Source of the DNA: Rossellomorea marisflavi
GTDB lineage: Bacteria > Bacillota > Bacilli > Bacillales > Bacillaceae_B
Assembly: GCA_003667865.1 (NCBI GenBank)
Contig: CP033051.1
Location: 1,695,501 to 1,759,500 of the forward strand
Length of the DNA: 64,000 nucleotides
Direction: 5' to 3'
In this document: positions 44,466 through 53,311 of the stretch, one piece after another
Layout of the letters: each line of letters starts with the position of its first letter
Numbering within the stretch: position 1 is the first letter of the stretch
Notes under the pieces: model-generated
Database searches by the model: none
Told to the model about the DNA's origin: nothing
The model's input: the letters and a program-made list of their open reading frames with translations, nothing else
Position numbers and translations under genes: made by a program

Positions 44466-44540
44466 AAAATAGCACTCTAATAACGACGTGATAATAGATA
44501 TTGTCAATGAAGGGATAGGGTGCTATTTTATTTGTTTTTT
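44466..44540 (+). terminator. Probable terminator of the ars operon
   Basis: AAAATAGCAC and GTGCTATTTT pair across a loop of about 44 nt, followed by ATTTGTTTTTT. The large loop lowers confidence. Between 44540 and 44819 there is only a hydrophobic open frame (44703-44826) with no good SD; I do not call it a gene. Confidence 0.55.
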
Positions 44541-44819
44541 GAAATGCGATTTTAATCTACCAAGAAAAGATAAGGATGTATGTGGTAAAATATACTAAAG
44601 GCAGTCTTCAATTAATGGTGCAGTATTGCTGAATAACTGAAAGTTCTTAACTCTTTTTATATGTCGATCGCATTAAAAAGGACTTTTAGGACGGGGTATA
44701 TTTGTTGCAAATTCTCGCAGCTCTGGTGGTTCCCATCCTCACAATAGTATCGTGGTTGCCGATTGGTTATTGGACAATATCAACCGAAGATTTGGAGAAC
44801 CGAATGGGGGAGACTTATT

Positions 44820-45230
44820 GTGGTGTGGATTAAATTAGGCTTAATTATCGTAGTTTTTTCTATCATTATTTCAATAGTTAAGCTAATTTTAAGGAAGATT
44901 TTTAAAATAGAAAAGACAAAAAAAGAGTTCTTTTCCTATAATTATATTAATGATGTACATAGGAAAATTGATAAATGGATAAAAAATATTACTGCAATCA
45001 CTTTAGCAGTTCTTATTTTTGTTCAGTTGAGCTTCTATGATGAATACACCTATTTATTTCCAGTTGGAAGCGTTATTTTTTTTGTGCTGGGTTCTGCGGT
45101 AAGGGTATTCTTTGAGTGGAAACATAGCGCAAACCCTAAACAAGCTATTTTAACGATAACGGAAATGTTTCTAGGAGCAATAGCGATGATCCTTGTAATT
45201 CAATACATACTGCATGGTTCTTTTAGTTAA
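44820..45230 (+). CDS. DUF4181-like membrane protein
   Basis: 136 aa with four helices. The motif FFSYNYINDVHRKIDKWIK followed by VRVFFEWKHSANPKQAILTIT matches the DUF4181 pattern of Bacillus membrane proteins of unknown role. I start it at GTG 44820, seven nt after GGGGGAG; an ATG at 44763 lies upstream in frame without SD. Confidence 0.7.
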   Translation: MVWIKLGLIIVVFSIIISIVKLILRKIFKIEKTKKEFFSYNYINDVHRKIDKWIKNITAITLAVLIFVQLSFYDEYTYLFPVGSVIFFVLGSAVRVFFEWKHSANPKQAILTITEMFLGAIAMILVIQYILHGSFS

Positions 45231-45372
45231 ATGAAGAAAGGATTTTAATTGAATAAGGATTAACGTTGCGAAAGCGTATGTAACTTAGGGGAGCACTTAA
45301 GTTTTCTATTTTTCTCTTAACAAAAGGGAGTTGTTTTATAAGTGGTTAGCTGAATACAAAGTACAGAATACA

Positions 45373-45654
45373 GAGTTGCTTGGAGCGGAAGGGTGCTTGA
45401 CTCCTATGGGAATTGCGGGAAAGTTGAGACCCCGCAGCGAAGCGATGTCTAGCTCCGGCTCGCAGGGACTAGTGGATTTCACAAATCCTCCTACGATAAG
45501 TCAACATCGACTCACTACGTTCGCCGTGTATCCTTTATCTCGTGCGGTTTGCTCCAATCCATACGTCCCTAAGCGCTCACCTTCGCATTTCAGTGAGGAG
45601 GCTCAACTCCCGCCCCATGGAAAGCAAGCACCCTGCAGCGGAAAGCAACGGACC
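45373..45654 (-). repeat. Dispersed palindromic repeat E, copy 4, carrying an inserted repeat F
   Basis: Reverse orientation, from GAGTTGCTTGGAGCGG to GGAAAGCAACGGACC. After CCGCAGCGAAGCGA the E sequence is interrupted at about 45446 and resumes with GAGGAGGCTC at 45595. The 149-bp insert begins TGTCTAGCTCCGGC, like another dispersed Bacillus intergenic repeat (TGTCTAGCTCCAGCGCC type), so one repeat has landed in the other. Confidence 0.82.
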
Positions 45655-45670
45655 TTGTTCCATAAACACC

Positions 45671-46588
45671 TCACATAAACTCAAAAAAATACCGGATCAC
45701 ATGAAAAAAGATCGGTGCCGTATACGTAAGACTATCCACCCGACTCAAATACCCCTCCTTCAAACTCGTCGTCTTTTCATCATCCCCAATCAACAAATCC
45801 CGACGCAAAACCGACATCGTCAGCGCACCAAAAAAACCACCAAACGCAACAAGCAGACCAGAAATAATCCCAAACTTCAAATCAAAAGGAGTTAAAGAAG
45901 GATACACATAATAAGACACAACTGTAGTAACAATCGTCGCCCCTAAAAACCCCTCCCACGTAACATTCGGATTCGCTGTCGGAATCACTTTTCGTTTCCC
46001 GACATACAAGGAAATCAAAAAGTGAACAACATCATTTAACTGGGTTAACAACACTAAAAACAACACAAGGTTCGCACCATACTCTGGTGAAGCAAACTGA
46101 AAATAAGCAAGATGACTCAAACCGAAAACCATCAGCATTAATCCCCATTGTGTTGTGCTTACCGAACGCAGAAACCCAACGGTTCCTTTGTTTCCAAGAA
46201 TTCTTGGTAAGGGTAATAATAAAAATACATAAATCGGTATGAAAACAATAAACATCCCGTACCATTCAATGTAAATCCAATAAAACTGAACCGGAATTGA
46301 TAAATAGGCCCATAAAAAAGCTCGGCGATCAACCTTTCTCGTTTTCATCATTGAAAAGTATTCTTTTAAGGAAAAAAAGCATAGAACCATCAACGAAAGT
46401 AAGGAAACAATCGGGTTAAATACTGTTGCAAATACAAAAATGACAAACATACCCCACCATGTTTTGATTCGTAGAGAGAGGGTAGAGAAGTCCTTATTAG
46501 GTTGACTCTTTTTGACAATCAGAAACAAAATATTAGCACTTAATAATCCAAAGAAAATAATAAACTGTGTCCAAAGTGTACTGCTCAA
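45671..46588 (-). CDS. CdsA-like phosphatidate cytidylyltransferase
   Basis: 305 aa, eight or so helices. The family region near the C-terminus is present as FGALTMSVLRRDLLIGDDE, then KEGYLSRVDSLTYTAPIFFH, close to the YnbB branch of CDP-diglyceride synthases that make CDP-diacylglycerol. A second, main CdsA is expected elsewhere. It starts at TTG. The last 75 codons end in G or T in 70 cases, facing repeat E. Confidence 0.82.
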   Translation of the reverse strand: MSSTLWTQFIIFFGLLSANILFLIVKKSQPNKDFSTLSLRIKTWWGMFVIFVFATVFNPIVSLLSLMVLCFFSLKEYFSMMKTRKVDRRAFLWAYLSIPVQFYWIYIEWYGMFIVFIPIYVFLLLPLPRILGNKGTVGFLRSVSTTQWGLMLMVFGLSHLAYFQFASPEYGANLVLFLVLLTQLNDVVHFLISLYVGKRKVIPTANPNVTWEGFLGATIVTTVVSYYVYPSLTPFDLKFGIISGLLVAFGGFFGALTMSVLRRDLLIGDDEKTTSLKEGYLSRVDSLTYTAPIFFHVIRYFFEFM

Positions 46589-46678
46589 ATTTCCACCAAC
46601 TTCTTATCTATTTTTCCGAATAAGTCATGTATAATTAACTATAGGATAAAAATGTCAGTAATAAAAGAGGGAATTAGC

Positions 46679-47236
46679 ATGGGAGAAAACCAAAGTGTCT
46701 ATATCATGCTTACCGATACCGGTACGTTATTTACGAAATCGATAAAAAAATATACAAAGGCTCCATATAATCATGCCTCGATTTCCTTTGATCGCAATCT
46801 TCAAGAGCTCTATAGCTTTGGACGTAAAAATCCAAGTAACCCAATTAATGGTGGCTTTGTTAAAGAAGATGTTTTCAAGGGAACGTATAGCAAGTATCCA
46901 GAAACAACTTGTGTGATTTATAGACTTGATGTTTCAAAGCGAGATATTGATAAAATGAGAAGAGTCTTAAACGTGTTTAAGAAAAATGAAAGTAAATTCT
47001 TGTATAATCTACTAGGTGTTATTGGGGTGTCATTAAAAGAACCCGTCGAGTTTAGCAATTCCTATTTCTGTTCCCAGTTTGTCGCTGAAGTTCTCCATCG
47101 CTCCGGAATTCGCCTTTGGGACAAACCACCAGTTCTTGTCACACCAGATGACTTCCGAAGCAACGAAAACTTTCATCACGTCTACGAAGGAAAACTATTC
47201 GAATACGGACCAATAAAAAATGAGGGACGGACCTAA
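46679..47236 (+). CDS. Permuted papain-like (NlpC/P60-superfamily) protein
   Basis: 185 aa. The order His first (YNHASISFD) and Cys later (SYFCSQFVAEVLHRSGI) is that of circularly permuted NlpC/P60-like proteins (YiiX/YaeF type). The cysteine may be a hydrolase or acyltransferase nucleophile. No signal peptide is seen. I start at ATG 46679 (AAGAGGG upstream); an ATG at 46652 is possible. The last residues, NEGRT, are encoded by a D repeat. Confidence 0.7.
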   Translation: MGENQSVYIMLTDTGTLFTKSIKKYTKAPYNHASISFDRNLQELYSFGRKNPSNPINGGFVKEDVFKGTYSKYPETTCVIYRLDVSKRDIDKMRRVLNVFKKNESKFLYNLLGVIGVSLKEPVEFSNSYFCSQFVAEVLHRSGIRLWDKPPVLVTPDDFRSNENFHHVYEGKLFEYGPIKNEGRT

Positions 47237-47253
47237 TTCAGAGGTCCGTCCCT
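47223..47253. terminator. Terminator of two D repeats overlapping two gene ends
   Basis: AGGGACGGACCT and AGGTCCGTCCCT form a 12-bp stem with a 7-nt loop. The left arm encodes the last residues of the gene at 46679 and the right arm those of the gene at 47238, so the hairpin lies in both coding sequences. Confidence 0.85.
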
Positions 47254-47648
47254 CTCCGTACATTCTGGCATTTCTCAATCCATTGTATTTCGTATTGGTC
47301 ATGTGGGAGGGTACGATTTTGTAAGTTCGAGATGTTGGAGATTTTCTGTTGTTTGCACCAGGAAACACAGAGACGGTATAAGTTTAAATCGAGTTCATCT
47401 GTATCCCATACGACAGGTATTTTCCTTATGCCATGCTGATAGTACAGAAGAGCACGGGTATGTCCATCGGTAAAGATGATGTCATGATCAAGCGTAAAGA
47501 TAGGGAGTGGCTCATGTGCGTCTAAATGATGAGGGTCAAACTTGTAATGGTAAAGTAAACGATCGAGTTTCATTTCACTTATATATAACTGACTAGGTTG
47601 AATAGCCAATAAGTCCATCATAAAAGTACCCAAATTTTGATCCTCCAT
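47238..47648 (-). CDS. ParB/sulfiredoxin-fold-like small protein
   Basis: 136 aa with LPIFTLDHDIIFTDGHTRALLYYQHG, the D-G-H-x-R pattern of ParB-like folds. It begins right after the SgrR-like gene stop (TAAATG), so translation may be coupled; alternatively TTG 47633, eight nt after the GGAGG inside the frame, is the true start. The C-terminus RRGTDL comes from the D repeat. The function is unknown; linkage to the SgrR-like gene suggests a shared role. Confidence 0.65.
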   Translation of the reverse strand: MEDQNLGTFMMDLLAIQPSQLYISEMKLDRLLYHYKFDPHHLDAHEPLPIFTLDHDIIFTDGHTRALLYYQHGIRKIPVVWDTDELDLNLYRLCVSWCKQQKISNISNLQNRTLPHDQYEIQWIEKCQNVRRGTDL

Positions 47649-49397
47649 TTACTTATGCTTAATCCAAAGCTTTCGAAAATCTGACCAACCATAATGGCTT
47701 AGTGACACTCCAGCCAATAAAGGGGAATAGGAATGCGTCTTAATCGGATGATAATTAAAAATAAGCAGATTCTTCTCAATTAAAAAGTCTTCTATCCTCT
47801 GCATATGAGTATCGCGTTCCCCATCATTGTTAGCACGTTTCAGTTCATGTAATCGCAACTCTAGCTCTTCACGATAGTGACCGCTAATAAACTTATAAAG
47901 AAATGAATGTGTATTAAAAAAGGCGTTCAAAAAAGAAAGATATACATTCTCATCAAAAATTTCACCCATTAAAATCATGTCGGCCTCTCGGGAGATGCGC
48001 TCATCATAATATTCCTGGATGGAAAAGAACTGAAGTGATACTAAAATACCAATCTTTTTACAATGTTCCTGGAACCAATGAGCATCCTCAATACTCTGCG
48101 TAAAATCCAAGGCATACAGCTGAAGTGTTTCCCCATTATACGAGCTTTTTCTTAATTCCTCTCGAGCTTTCTCTAACGATTTGCTAACGTGCTTCTGCTC
48201 GCTTACTTTTGGAAGAAAACTATAGGAAGGAATGGAATTTTCTCGTTGGAATTCTGCTATCATTTTTTTACTATCAAGTACTTCATAAATGGCTCTTCGG
48301 AAATGGGAATCGTGTAGAATGCCTTCCTTATTAAAATTAAATCCCAAATAGCGACAGCCGATTTCGGTCATGGTGACTTCCTTTTTATCCACTGATTCAT
48401 TTCTTAAATACGATGGAAGCTCATAGGAAAATTCAAGCTTTGTTTCTGGAGATACGAACCAAATATCAATTCGGTCAATAAGTGCACGTTCCTTAAAATA
48501 ATGGTTGTAGGCAGATAAAGACAGCTGTTCATTTGTTAAAGAAAATTGGAACGGTCCTGTTCCGATTAGATGTTCCGAATGAAAAGGAATATCCGAAGGA
48601 AGAACAGCAAAGCAAATCGTACTTACATATTGAAGAAATAGCTTATTATCATGCTTCAGTTTTACCGTCACAACGGATGGATGTGGAGAATGGATTTCCA
48701 TAATACCTTCAACCATCCAAGAGTATGGACCTTGTAGCTCTCGAACACGTGTAAACGAATAGACAACATCCTTTGCCGTTAGTGTTTTTCCATGGTGAAA
48801 AACAATCCCTTTGCGCAAATAAAAAGTCCAGGAAAATGTCGTTTCATCATACTCCCATTGATGAGCAAGATGTGGGTGAATGTTCTTTGTCTTTTCATCA
48901 AAGAACACTAACGTATCAAATACTTGGCGAAGAATATGATTTTCAGTCGCGATATAGACATGGGCTGGGTCTAATAATGACAGCTTGCGTTTTAACGGTA
49001 TTCGCAGGATATCAAGCTGTTCATCGGTCTGCTGAAATCCAAATTGTTCGGTTAGCGTTTGTGAAAGCGGCTCAAGTAATTCCTTTGGTAAGGGTAATTT
49101 TAGTAACTGAAGAGCCTCATCAATTTTTTCTTCTCGTATAAAGGAATCCATAAAGGTTGAAAGATCCTGACTAAATTCCTTTGTGTAGTGGATGGATGAT
49201 TTATTCCCACGACCAATGCCAGGAGTATAATGCAGCCAACCTGCTTCCTCAAGCTTATGTAAAATACGCTTCACGTTCTTTTTTGTACAGCATAATGTTT
49301 CAGCAAGGGTATCGAGCGTTAAAGAGACATGCTGATTGATTTCCTGTGGAAAATAGGCACTTCGTAATTGAATATAATGCTCTGCTGGTTTCATCAT
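47649..49397 (-). CDS. SgrR-like regulator with solute-binding domain
   Basis: 582 aa. An N-terminal winged helix (LDTLAETLCCTKKNVKRILHKLEEAGWLHYTPG) is followed by a family-5 extracellular-solute-binding-like domain from about residue 135 (HILRQVFDTLVFFD, GIVFHHGKTLTAKDVVYSFTR). It has no signal peptide, so it works inside the cell as a ligand-sensing transcription factor like E. coli SgrR. It is divergent from an MFS exporter gene, its likely target. Confidence 0.85.
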   Translation of the reverse strand: MMKPAEHYIQLRSAYFPQEINQHVSLTLDTLAETLCCTKKNVKRILHKLEEAGWLHYTPGIGRGNKSSIHYTKEFSQDLSTFMDSFIREEKIDEALQLLKLPLPKELLEPLSQTLTEQFGFQQTDEQLDILRIPLKRKLSLLDPAHVYIATENHILRQVFDTLVFFDEKTKNIHPHLAHQWEYDETTFSWTFYLRKGIVFHHGKTLTAKDVVYSFTRVRELQGPYSWMVEGIMEIHSPHPSVVTVKLKHDNKLFLQYVSTICFAVLPSDIPFHSEHLIGTGPFQFSLTNEQLSLSAYNHYFKERALIDRIDIWFVSPETKLEFSYELPSYLRNESVDKKEVTMTEIGCRYLGFNFNKEGILHDSHFRRAIYEVLDSKKMIAEFQRENSIPSYSFLPKVSEQKHVSKSLEKAREELRKSSYNGETLQLYALDFTQSIEDAHWFQEHCKKIGILVSLQFFSIQEYYDERISREADMILMGEIFDENVYLSFLNAFFNTHSFLYKFISGHYREELELRLHELKRANNDGERDTHMQRIEDFLIEKNLLIFNYHPIKTHSYSPLLAGVSLSHYGWSDFRKLWIKHK

Positions 49398-49488
49398 AAG
49401 CCTCCTTAAAAGGGGACATTTTAGAATTTAGTTTACCCTTTTTATTCCTCTTTTTCTAGCTAAAATAAGAGAAAAGGAGGTTACGAGC

Positions 49489-50742
49489 ATGATGTTTTTC
49501 CAGCTTCACAAAAATATACAAATACGGATTATCACCTCTTTTTTATCCCGCTCGGTAGGGGCAATGGTATTTCCGTTTATGGCAATCTATTTTACGAATA
49601 CGTTATCGGCGACCTGGGCAGGAATTCTTCTATTAATCAACGTAATTGCGTCACTAGTAACTGGGTTATATGGGGGATATGTAGCCGATCGTGTTGGTAG
49701 AAAACGGGTCATGATGTGGGGGCAATCAATCACGGTAGGTGCGTTTCTTCTAATGGCATTTGTAAACTCACCTTGGTTTGCATCACCATGGTTAACTTTT
49801 CTATCCATGCTAATCATTAGTAGTGCGAGTGGTTTGATTAATCCAGCAGCAGAGGCGATGCTCATCGATGTTAGCACAAAGGAAACACGTGCGTTTATGT
49901 ACAGCATTAACTATTGGGCTGTGAATCTATCGGTTATGATTGGGGCAATGGTTGGTGGCTGGTTTTTCAAAACCCACCGTTTTGAACTATTTCTTGCTCT
50001 CACACTTATTGCTGTTATAACGTGGGTAATCATGGCAATCTGGATGACAGAAGAATACAAGATTGTAAAAAAACAAGCCAATGTGAATGTCATGAAAGAC
50101 CTTGCTAGTAGCTATAAACTGGTAATAAAAGATAAACCGTTTATGATTTTTACGCTAGCTAGTATTCTTGTATTCTCATTGGAGTTTCAACGAAATAACT
50201 ATATTGCCGTTCGGTTAGAAGAAGGCTTTGGTGAAAGAACACTTTCAATCTTCGGGAATGAATTTGTAATTGATGGCATTAGAATGCTGAGTTTGATTAC
50301 AACAGAAAACACGTTAATGATTGTGCTATTAACCGTTGTTGTTGCGGCATGGATCAAAAAGCAAAAAGAACTACCACTTTTATATTGGGGGTCGTTCATT
50401 CAAGCGGTAGGATTCGGAATCCTGGCATTTCATAACAATATGTTCATCCTCTTTCTAGCATGCTTTGTACAAACAATGGGTGAAATGCTCTTCATTCCGG
50501 TTCGACAAGCAAAGATGGCTGAGCTGATGGATGATGGCTCACGAGGTGCCTATATGGCAATCAATGGTTTCGTGTTTCAAGGTGCGAAAATTATTGGAGC
50601 ACTTGGAATCATTGTTGGAAGTATGATAGGCGGCATCGGAATGGCCATATTATACCTTATCCTAGGTGTATGGAGCATTTGGTTATTTAGATCTGTCTTA
50701 GAGGAAAAGCGAGCATTTTTGTTTTTGAAAAAGAGTGTGTGA
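49489..50742 (+). CDS. Major facilitator superfamily exporter
   Basis: 417 aa, 12 helices, with the loop 2-3 signature GGYVADRVGRKRVMM. Small sugars, peptides or drugs are possible cargo; the pairing with an SgrR-like regulator recalls sgrR-setA of enterobacteria. SD AAAGGAGG before ATG 49489. Ends at a strong terminator. Confidence 0.88.
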   Translation: MMFFQLHKNIQIRIITSFLSRSVGAMVFPFMAIYFTNTLSATWAGILLLINVIASLVTGLYGGYVADRVGRKRVMMWGQSITVGAFLLMAFVNSPWFASPWLTFLSMLIISSASGLINPAAEAMLIDVSTKETRAFMYSINYWAVNLSVMIGAMVGGWFFKTHRFELFLALTLIAVITWVIMAIWMTEEYKIVKKQANVNVMKDLASSYKLVIKDKPFMIFTLASILVFSLEFQRNNYIAVRLEEGFGERTLSIFGNEFVIDGIRMLSLITTENTLMIVLLTVVVAAWIKKQKELPLLYWGSFIQAVGFGILAFHNNMFILFLACFVQTMGEMLFIPVRQAKMAELMDDGSRGAYMAINGFVFQGAKIIGALGIIVGSMIGGIGMAILYLILGVWSIWLFRSVLEEKRAFLFLKKSV

Positions 50743-50747
50743 ATCGC

Positions 50748-50799
50748 TAAAGAGTGATTCCAATAAGGGTTATCCTTTTGGAATGGCTCTTTTTTTTGC
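50748..50799 (+). terminator. Intrinsic terminator
   Basis: AGAG...TTCCAA / TTGGAA...CTCT with an inner AAGG/CCTT helix, then eight T. Confidence 0.88.
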
Positions 50800-50871
50800 A
50801 TATATACAGTAAATCGTGAAGGTGGTATTATTTTACAGTAGTTAGATTGTTAAAGATGAGGAGTTCAAACA

Positions 50872-51636
50872 ATGAATAAAGTAACGATAAAACCTATGAA
50901 TCTATGGAAATCACTGCTTTACTTTGGAATCCCAGGTGTCATGTTATACTGGAATATTTATTACGGAGTTCCATTGCTTGCAGAATACGGGGTACCGCTC
51001 ATCGTAAGTTTTCCACTTGCGTTATATGGATTACTAGGGCTTCTGTTCTTTGCCTCCCTGATTGCCTATAAATTAGAGGGGAATCCCATGACGTGGTCCC
51101 ATTTAAAACAAAGATTTCGTTTGCATAAGGTCACGAAAAAATTATGGATTGCTGCCTTGGTTTCATTTCTTGTGCTGCAGATTTTTGAGGCATGCTTGAA
51201 ATTTACTGGTGCACTTTTAGCCGAGATGCCTTTTTTTGCTCCACCTAGCGTTCTGCCAGAGTTTATTCATCCTCATTTTGAATTGGTGTTTCCATTTAAA
51301 GAATTCATGGGAGTGCCGTTAGATGGGAATTGGTGGATCATACTTGTATGGCTCCTTTGTTTACTCTGCAATATTTTAGGAGAAGAGTTTTGGTGGAGAG
51401 GTTATATCCTACCCCGACAAGAGTTGGCATTTGGCAGATATGCTTGGCTTGTTCAAGGAGTATTATGGCTGTTTTTATTCCATGCGTTTTTAAAATGGAA
51501 TTTTATTGTGCTGATTCCGACTTGCTTATTGATACCGTATCTTGCCCAGAAATATCAAAATACGTGGTTAGCAGCAATTGTGCATGGAATCGGAAATGCA
51601 TTGTTTTTTGTGTTTATTATTCCAGGTATCTTTTAA
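50872..51636 (+). CDS. CPBP intramembrane protease (CAAX protease family)
   Basis: 254 aa, about seven helices. Motif 1 is GEEFWWRGYILPRQ (EExxxR), motif 2 FLFHAFLKWN and motif 3 HGIGNALF, as in Abi/CPBP glutamic proteases. The substrate is unknown; relatives act in immunity to bacteriocins or in membrane protein processing. Confidence 0.85.
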   Translation: MNKVTIKPMNLWKSLLYFGIPGVMLYWNIYYGVPLLAEYGVPLIVSFPLALYGLLGLLFFASLIAYKLEGNPMTWSHLKQRFRLHKVTKKLWIAALVSFLVLQIFEACLKFTGALLAEMPFFAPPSVLPEFIHPHFELVFPFKEFMGVPLDGNWWIILVWLLCLLCNILGEEFWWRGYILPRQELAFGRYAWLVQGVLWLFLFHAFLKWNFIVLIPTCLLIPYLAQKYQNTWLAAIVHGIGNALFFVFIIPGIF

Positions 51637-51820
51637 GCTGTGGAGTAGAGTGAATGACGACGATTCGCTAGAAGAGTTTTAACAAAATCTTCTTTGGAAC
51701 GAATACGTAATCTGAAAAGGCTTTTCAGCTAAATTTCAAGTACAAGTTTTTGCATTTAGGGTACGAACACTTCCCCTTCTACTTTTATTACATAGAAAGT
51801 AGAAGGGGAGGTGAGAAAAT

Positions 51821-52330
51821 ATGACAAATAGATATTCAAAGACTGGCCGTGTAAAAGATGGTCAAAAGATTGATCGTATCACATCAAAACATGCGGAGTG
51901 GGACGAGCTTATGCAGAAGCTGAGGGAAGACCTAAAGAGAGAGTTGAAAGAAGAACTTGAGACGATGATGTCAGAATCAAATGATGGCAACAGCCAATCG
52001 GCTCCATTTATTGGTGAATTTCATCTAAACGTATCCTTTCCATTTGGACAAGCTTCTTCCCACCCTCAAGGGGACAGTCCTTTCCAATCAGTAATGACAG
52101 CGGCAGTCCCAGTCGTTTTAGAACGGCTTTTTCAATCAGGAAAGCTGAAAGCGCTTTTTGGTAATGGGGAAGAGTCCAATCAAGAACAAACCTCTGAAAT
52201 CATTGAGCAATTCCTTCATTCAAGAGAAATTCAGGGGATTATAAAGGATTTAGTAGAGAAACACGTACAACAAGAGAATAGCATGGATCCGTTAGAACAA
52301 CTTGAAGAAGTTAAAGAAGATGAAGACTGA
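51821..52330 (+). CDS. Charged protein of unknown function
   Basis: 169 aa, no membrane segments. A helical Lys/Glu-rich stretch at 20-50 (LMQKLREDLKRELKEELE), a middle part with GEFHLNVSFPFGQ, and an acidic helical end. GGGGAGGTG before the ATG. Not recognised. A spore-coat or structural role is imaginable but unsupported. Confidence 0.65.
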   Translation: MTNRYSKTGRVKDGQKIDRITSKHAEWDELMQKLREDLKRELKEELETMMSESNDGNSQSAPFIGEFHLNVSFPFGQASSHPQGDSPFQSVMTAAVPVVLERLFQSGKLKALFGNGEESNQEQTSEIIEQFLHSREIQGIIKDLVEKHVQQENSMDPLEQLEEVKEDED

Positions 52331-52384
52331 GAATAAACCATAGGTGAAGCACCCTCTATTTGCACGCTCTGAAAAACCTTGTAG

Positions 52385-52428
52385 TAAGAAAGCCGCCTTG
52401 TTAAGAGGTGGCTTTCTACTTTTTAGTA
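52385..52428 (+). terminator. Intrinsic terminator
   Basis: AGAAAGCCGCCT / AGGTGGCTTTCT with a 7-nt loop and CTTTTT. Confidence 0.9.
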
Positions 52429-52563
52429 AAAATGGTAATGGAGTTGGCTTTCTTTGTTTGAAATACATACAATCAATAGTAAGATAAAAAAATTTAAAAG
52501 GATCCGTATCTTTTCAATAACTTCATTCGTTCTACTTATAGAGGTACAAAAGGAGTGATCACT

Positions 52564-53292
52564 TTGAAGCCTAAGCTTAGCAGTACCGAGAACACCATTC
52601 AAACGTTTGATCAAACGATTATGGAGCAGATTTTGCCGCTTTATCCGCGACTGAAACATTATTGCTTGTCCTTAACAAAGAATGTTTGGGATAGTGAAGA
52701 TTTAGCCCATGAAACCATTGCCAAGGTGATGTCCTATTACGGTCAAAGGGACAATCAGAAAGAAACAACGATTACGTTAAGTCTTTGTTGTACAATCGCC
52801 AAACATAAATGGATCGATATTGTTAGAAAGCATGTACGAACAGAAGAGTTGAAAGAAGGGCATGGAAATAGTTATGAACCGATGAATCAGCTACCAGAAG
52901 TACATGCCGTTTTGGAAGAACTTTTAAAAGAATTTACGTTGCAGCAGACGGTCATCTTTATGCTGAAGGATGTGTTCCACTATAGCTTAAAGGAAATTGC
53001 GGATTCGTTATCGACAACAGAGGGTGCAGTAAAGTCAACATTATTTCGGATTCGAACTAGAATACAAGCAAACAGCTCTGATCCAACCGAGCCTTCACAG
53101 CCAGACCAATGGTTAAAGGAATATTTTCTTCGAGCAATTCAGGAGGAGAAACCAGAGTTATTGATTGAACTTATGACAGGAAGCACACGTGTTGAGCCAT
53201 ACATGGTGTCTCATGTGGTTACGAAACCAGCTGTTGCTCGTCGAGTCCAAACATCTACTCCAACATGTAGGATGTCCGTTCTAGCTTCATAA
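52564..53292 (+). CDS. ECF-like RNA polymerase sigma factor
   Basis: 242 aa. Region 2: [26 protein letters not shown] (about 25-50); region 4: [44 protein letters not shown] (about 120-163). A 75-residue C-terminal extension with [26 protein letters not shown] recalls SnoaL-less ECF factors with tails. The start is TTG 52564, placed by GGAGTG upstream. No anti-sigma gene is adjacent; instead a clpP paralogue follows after 19 bp. Confidence 0.85.
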   Translation: MKPKLSSTENTIQTFDQTIMEQILPLYPRLKHYCLSLTKNVWDSEDLAHETIAKVMSYYGQRDNQKETTITLSLCCTIAKHKWIDIVRKHVRTEELKEGHGNSYEPMNQLPEVHAVLEELLKEFTLQQTVIFMLKDVFHYSLKEIADSLSTTEGAVKSTLFRIRTRIQANSSDPTEPSQPDQWLKEYFLRAIQEEKPELLIELMTGSTRVEPYMVSHVVTKPAVARRVQTSTPTCRMSVLAS

Positions 53293-53311
53293 TCAGAACG
53301 GAGGAATCAGG

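Noticed and set aside
44703-44826. Hydrophobic 40-codon frame before the DUF4181-like gene
   Set aside because: No good SD, TTG-only start, and it overlaps the better supported GTG start at 44820.
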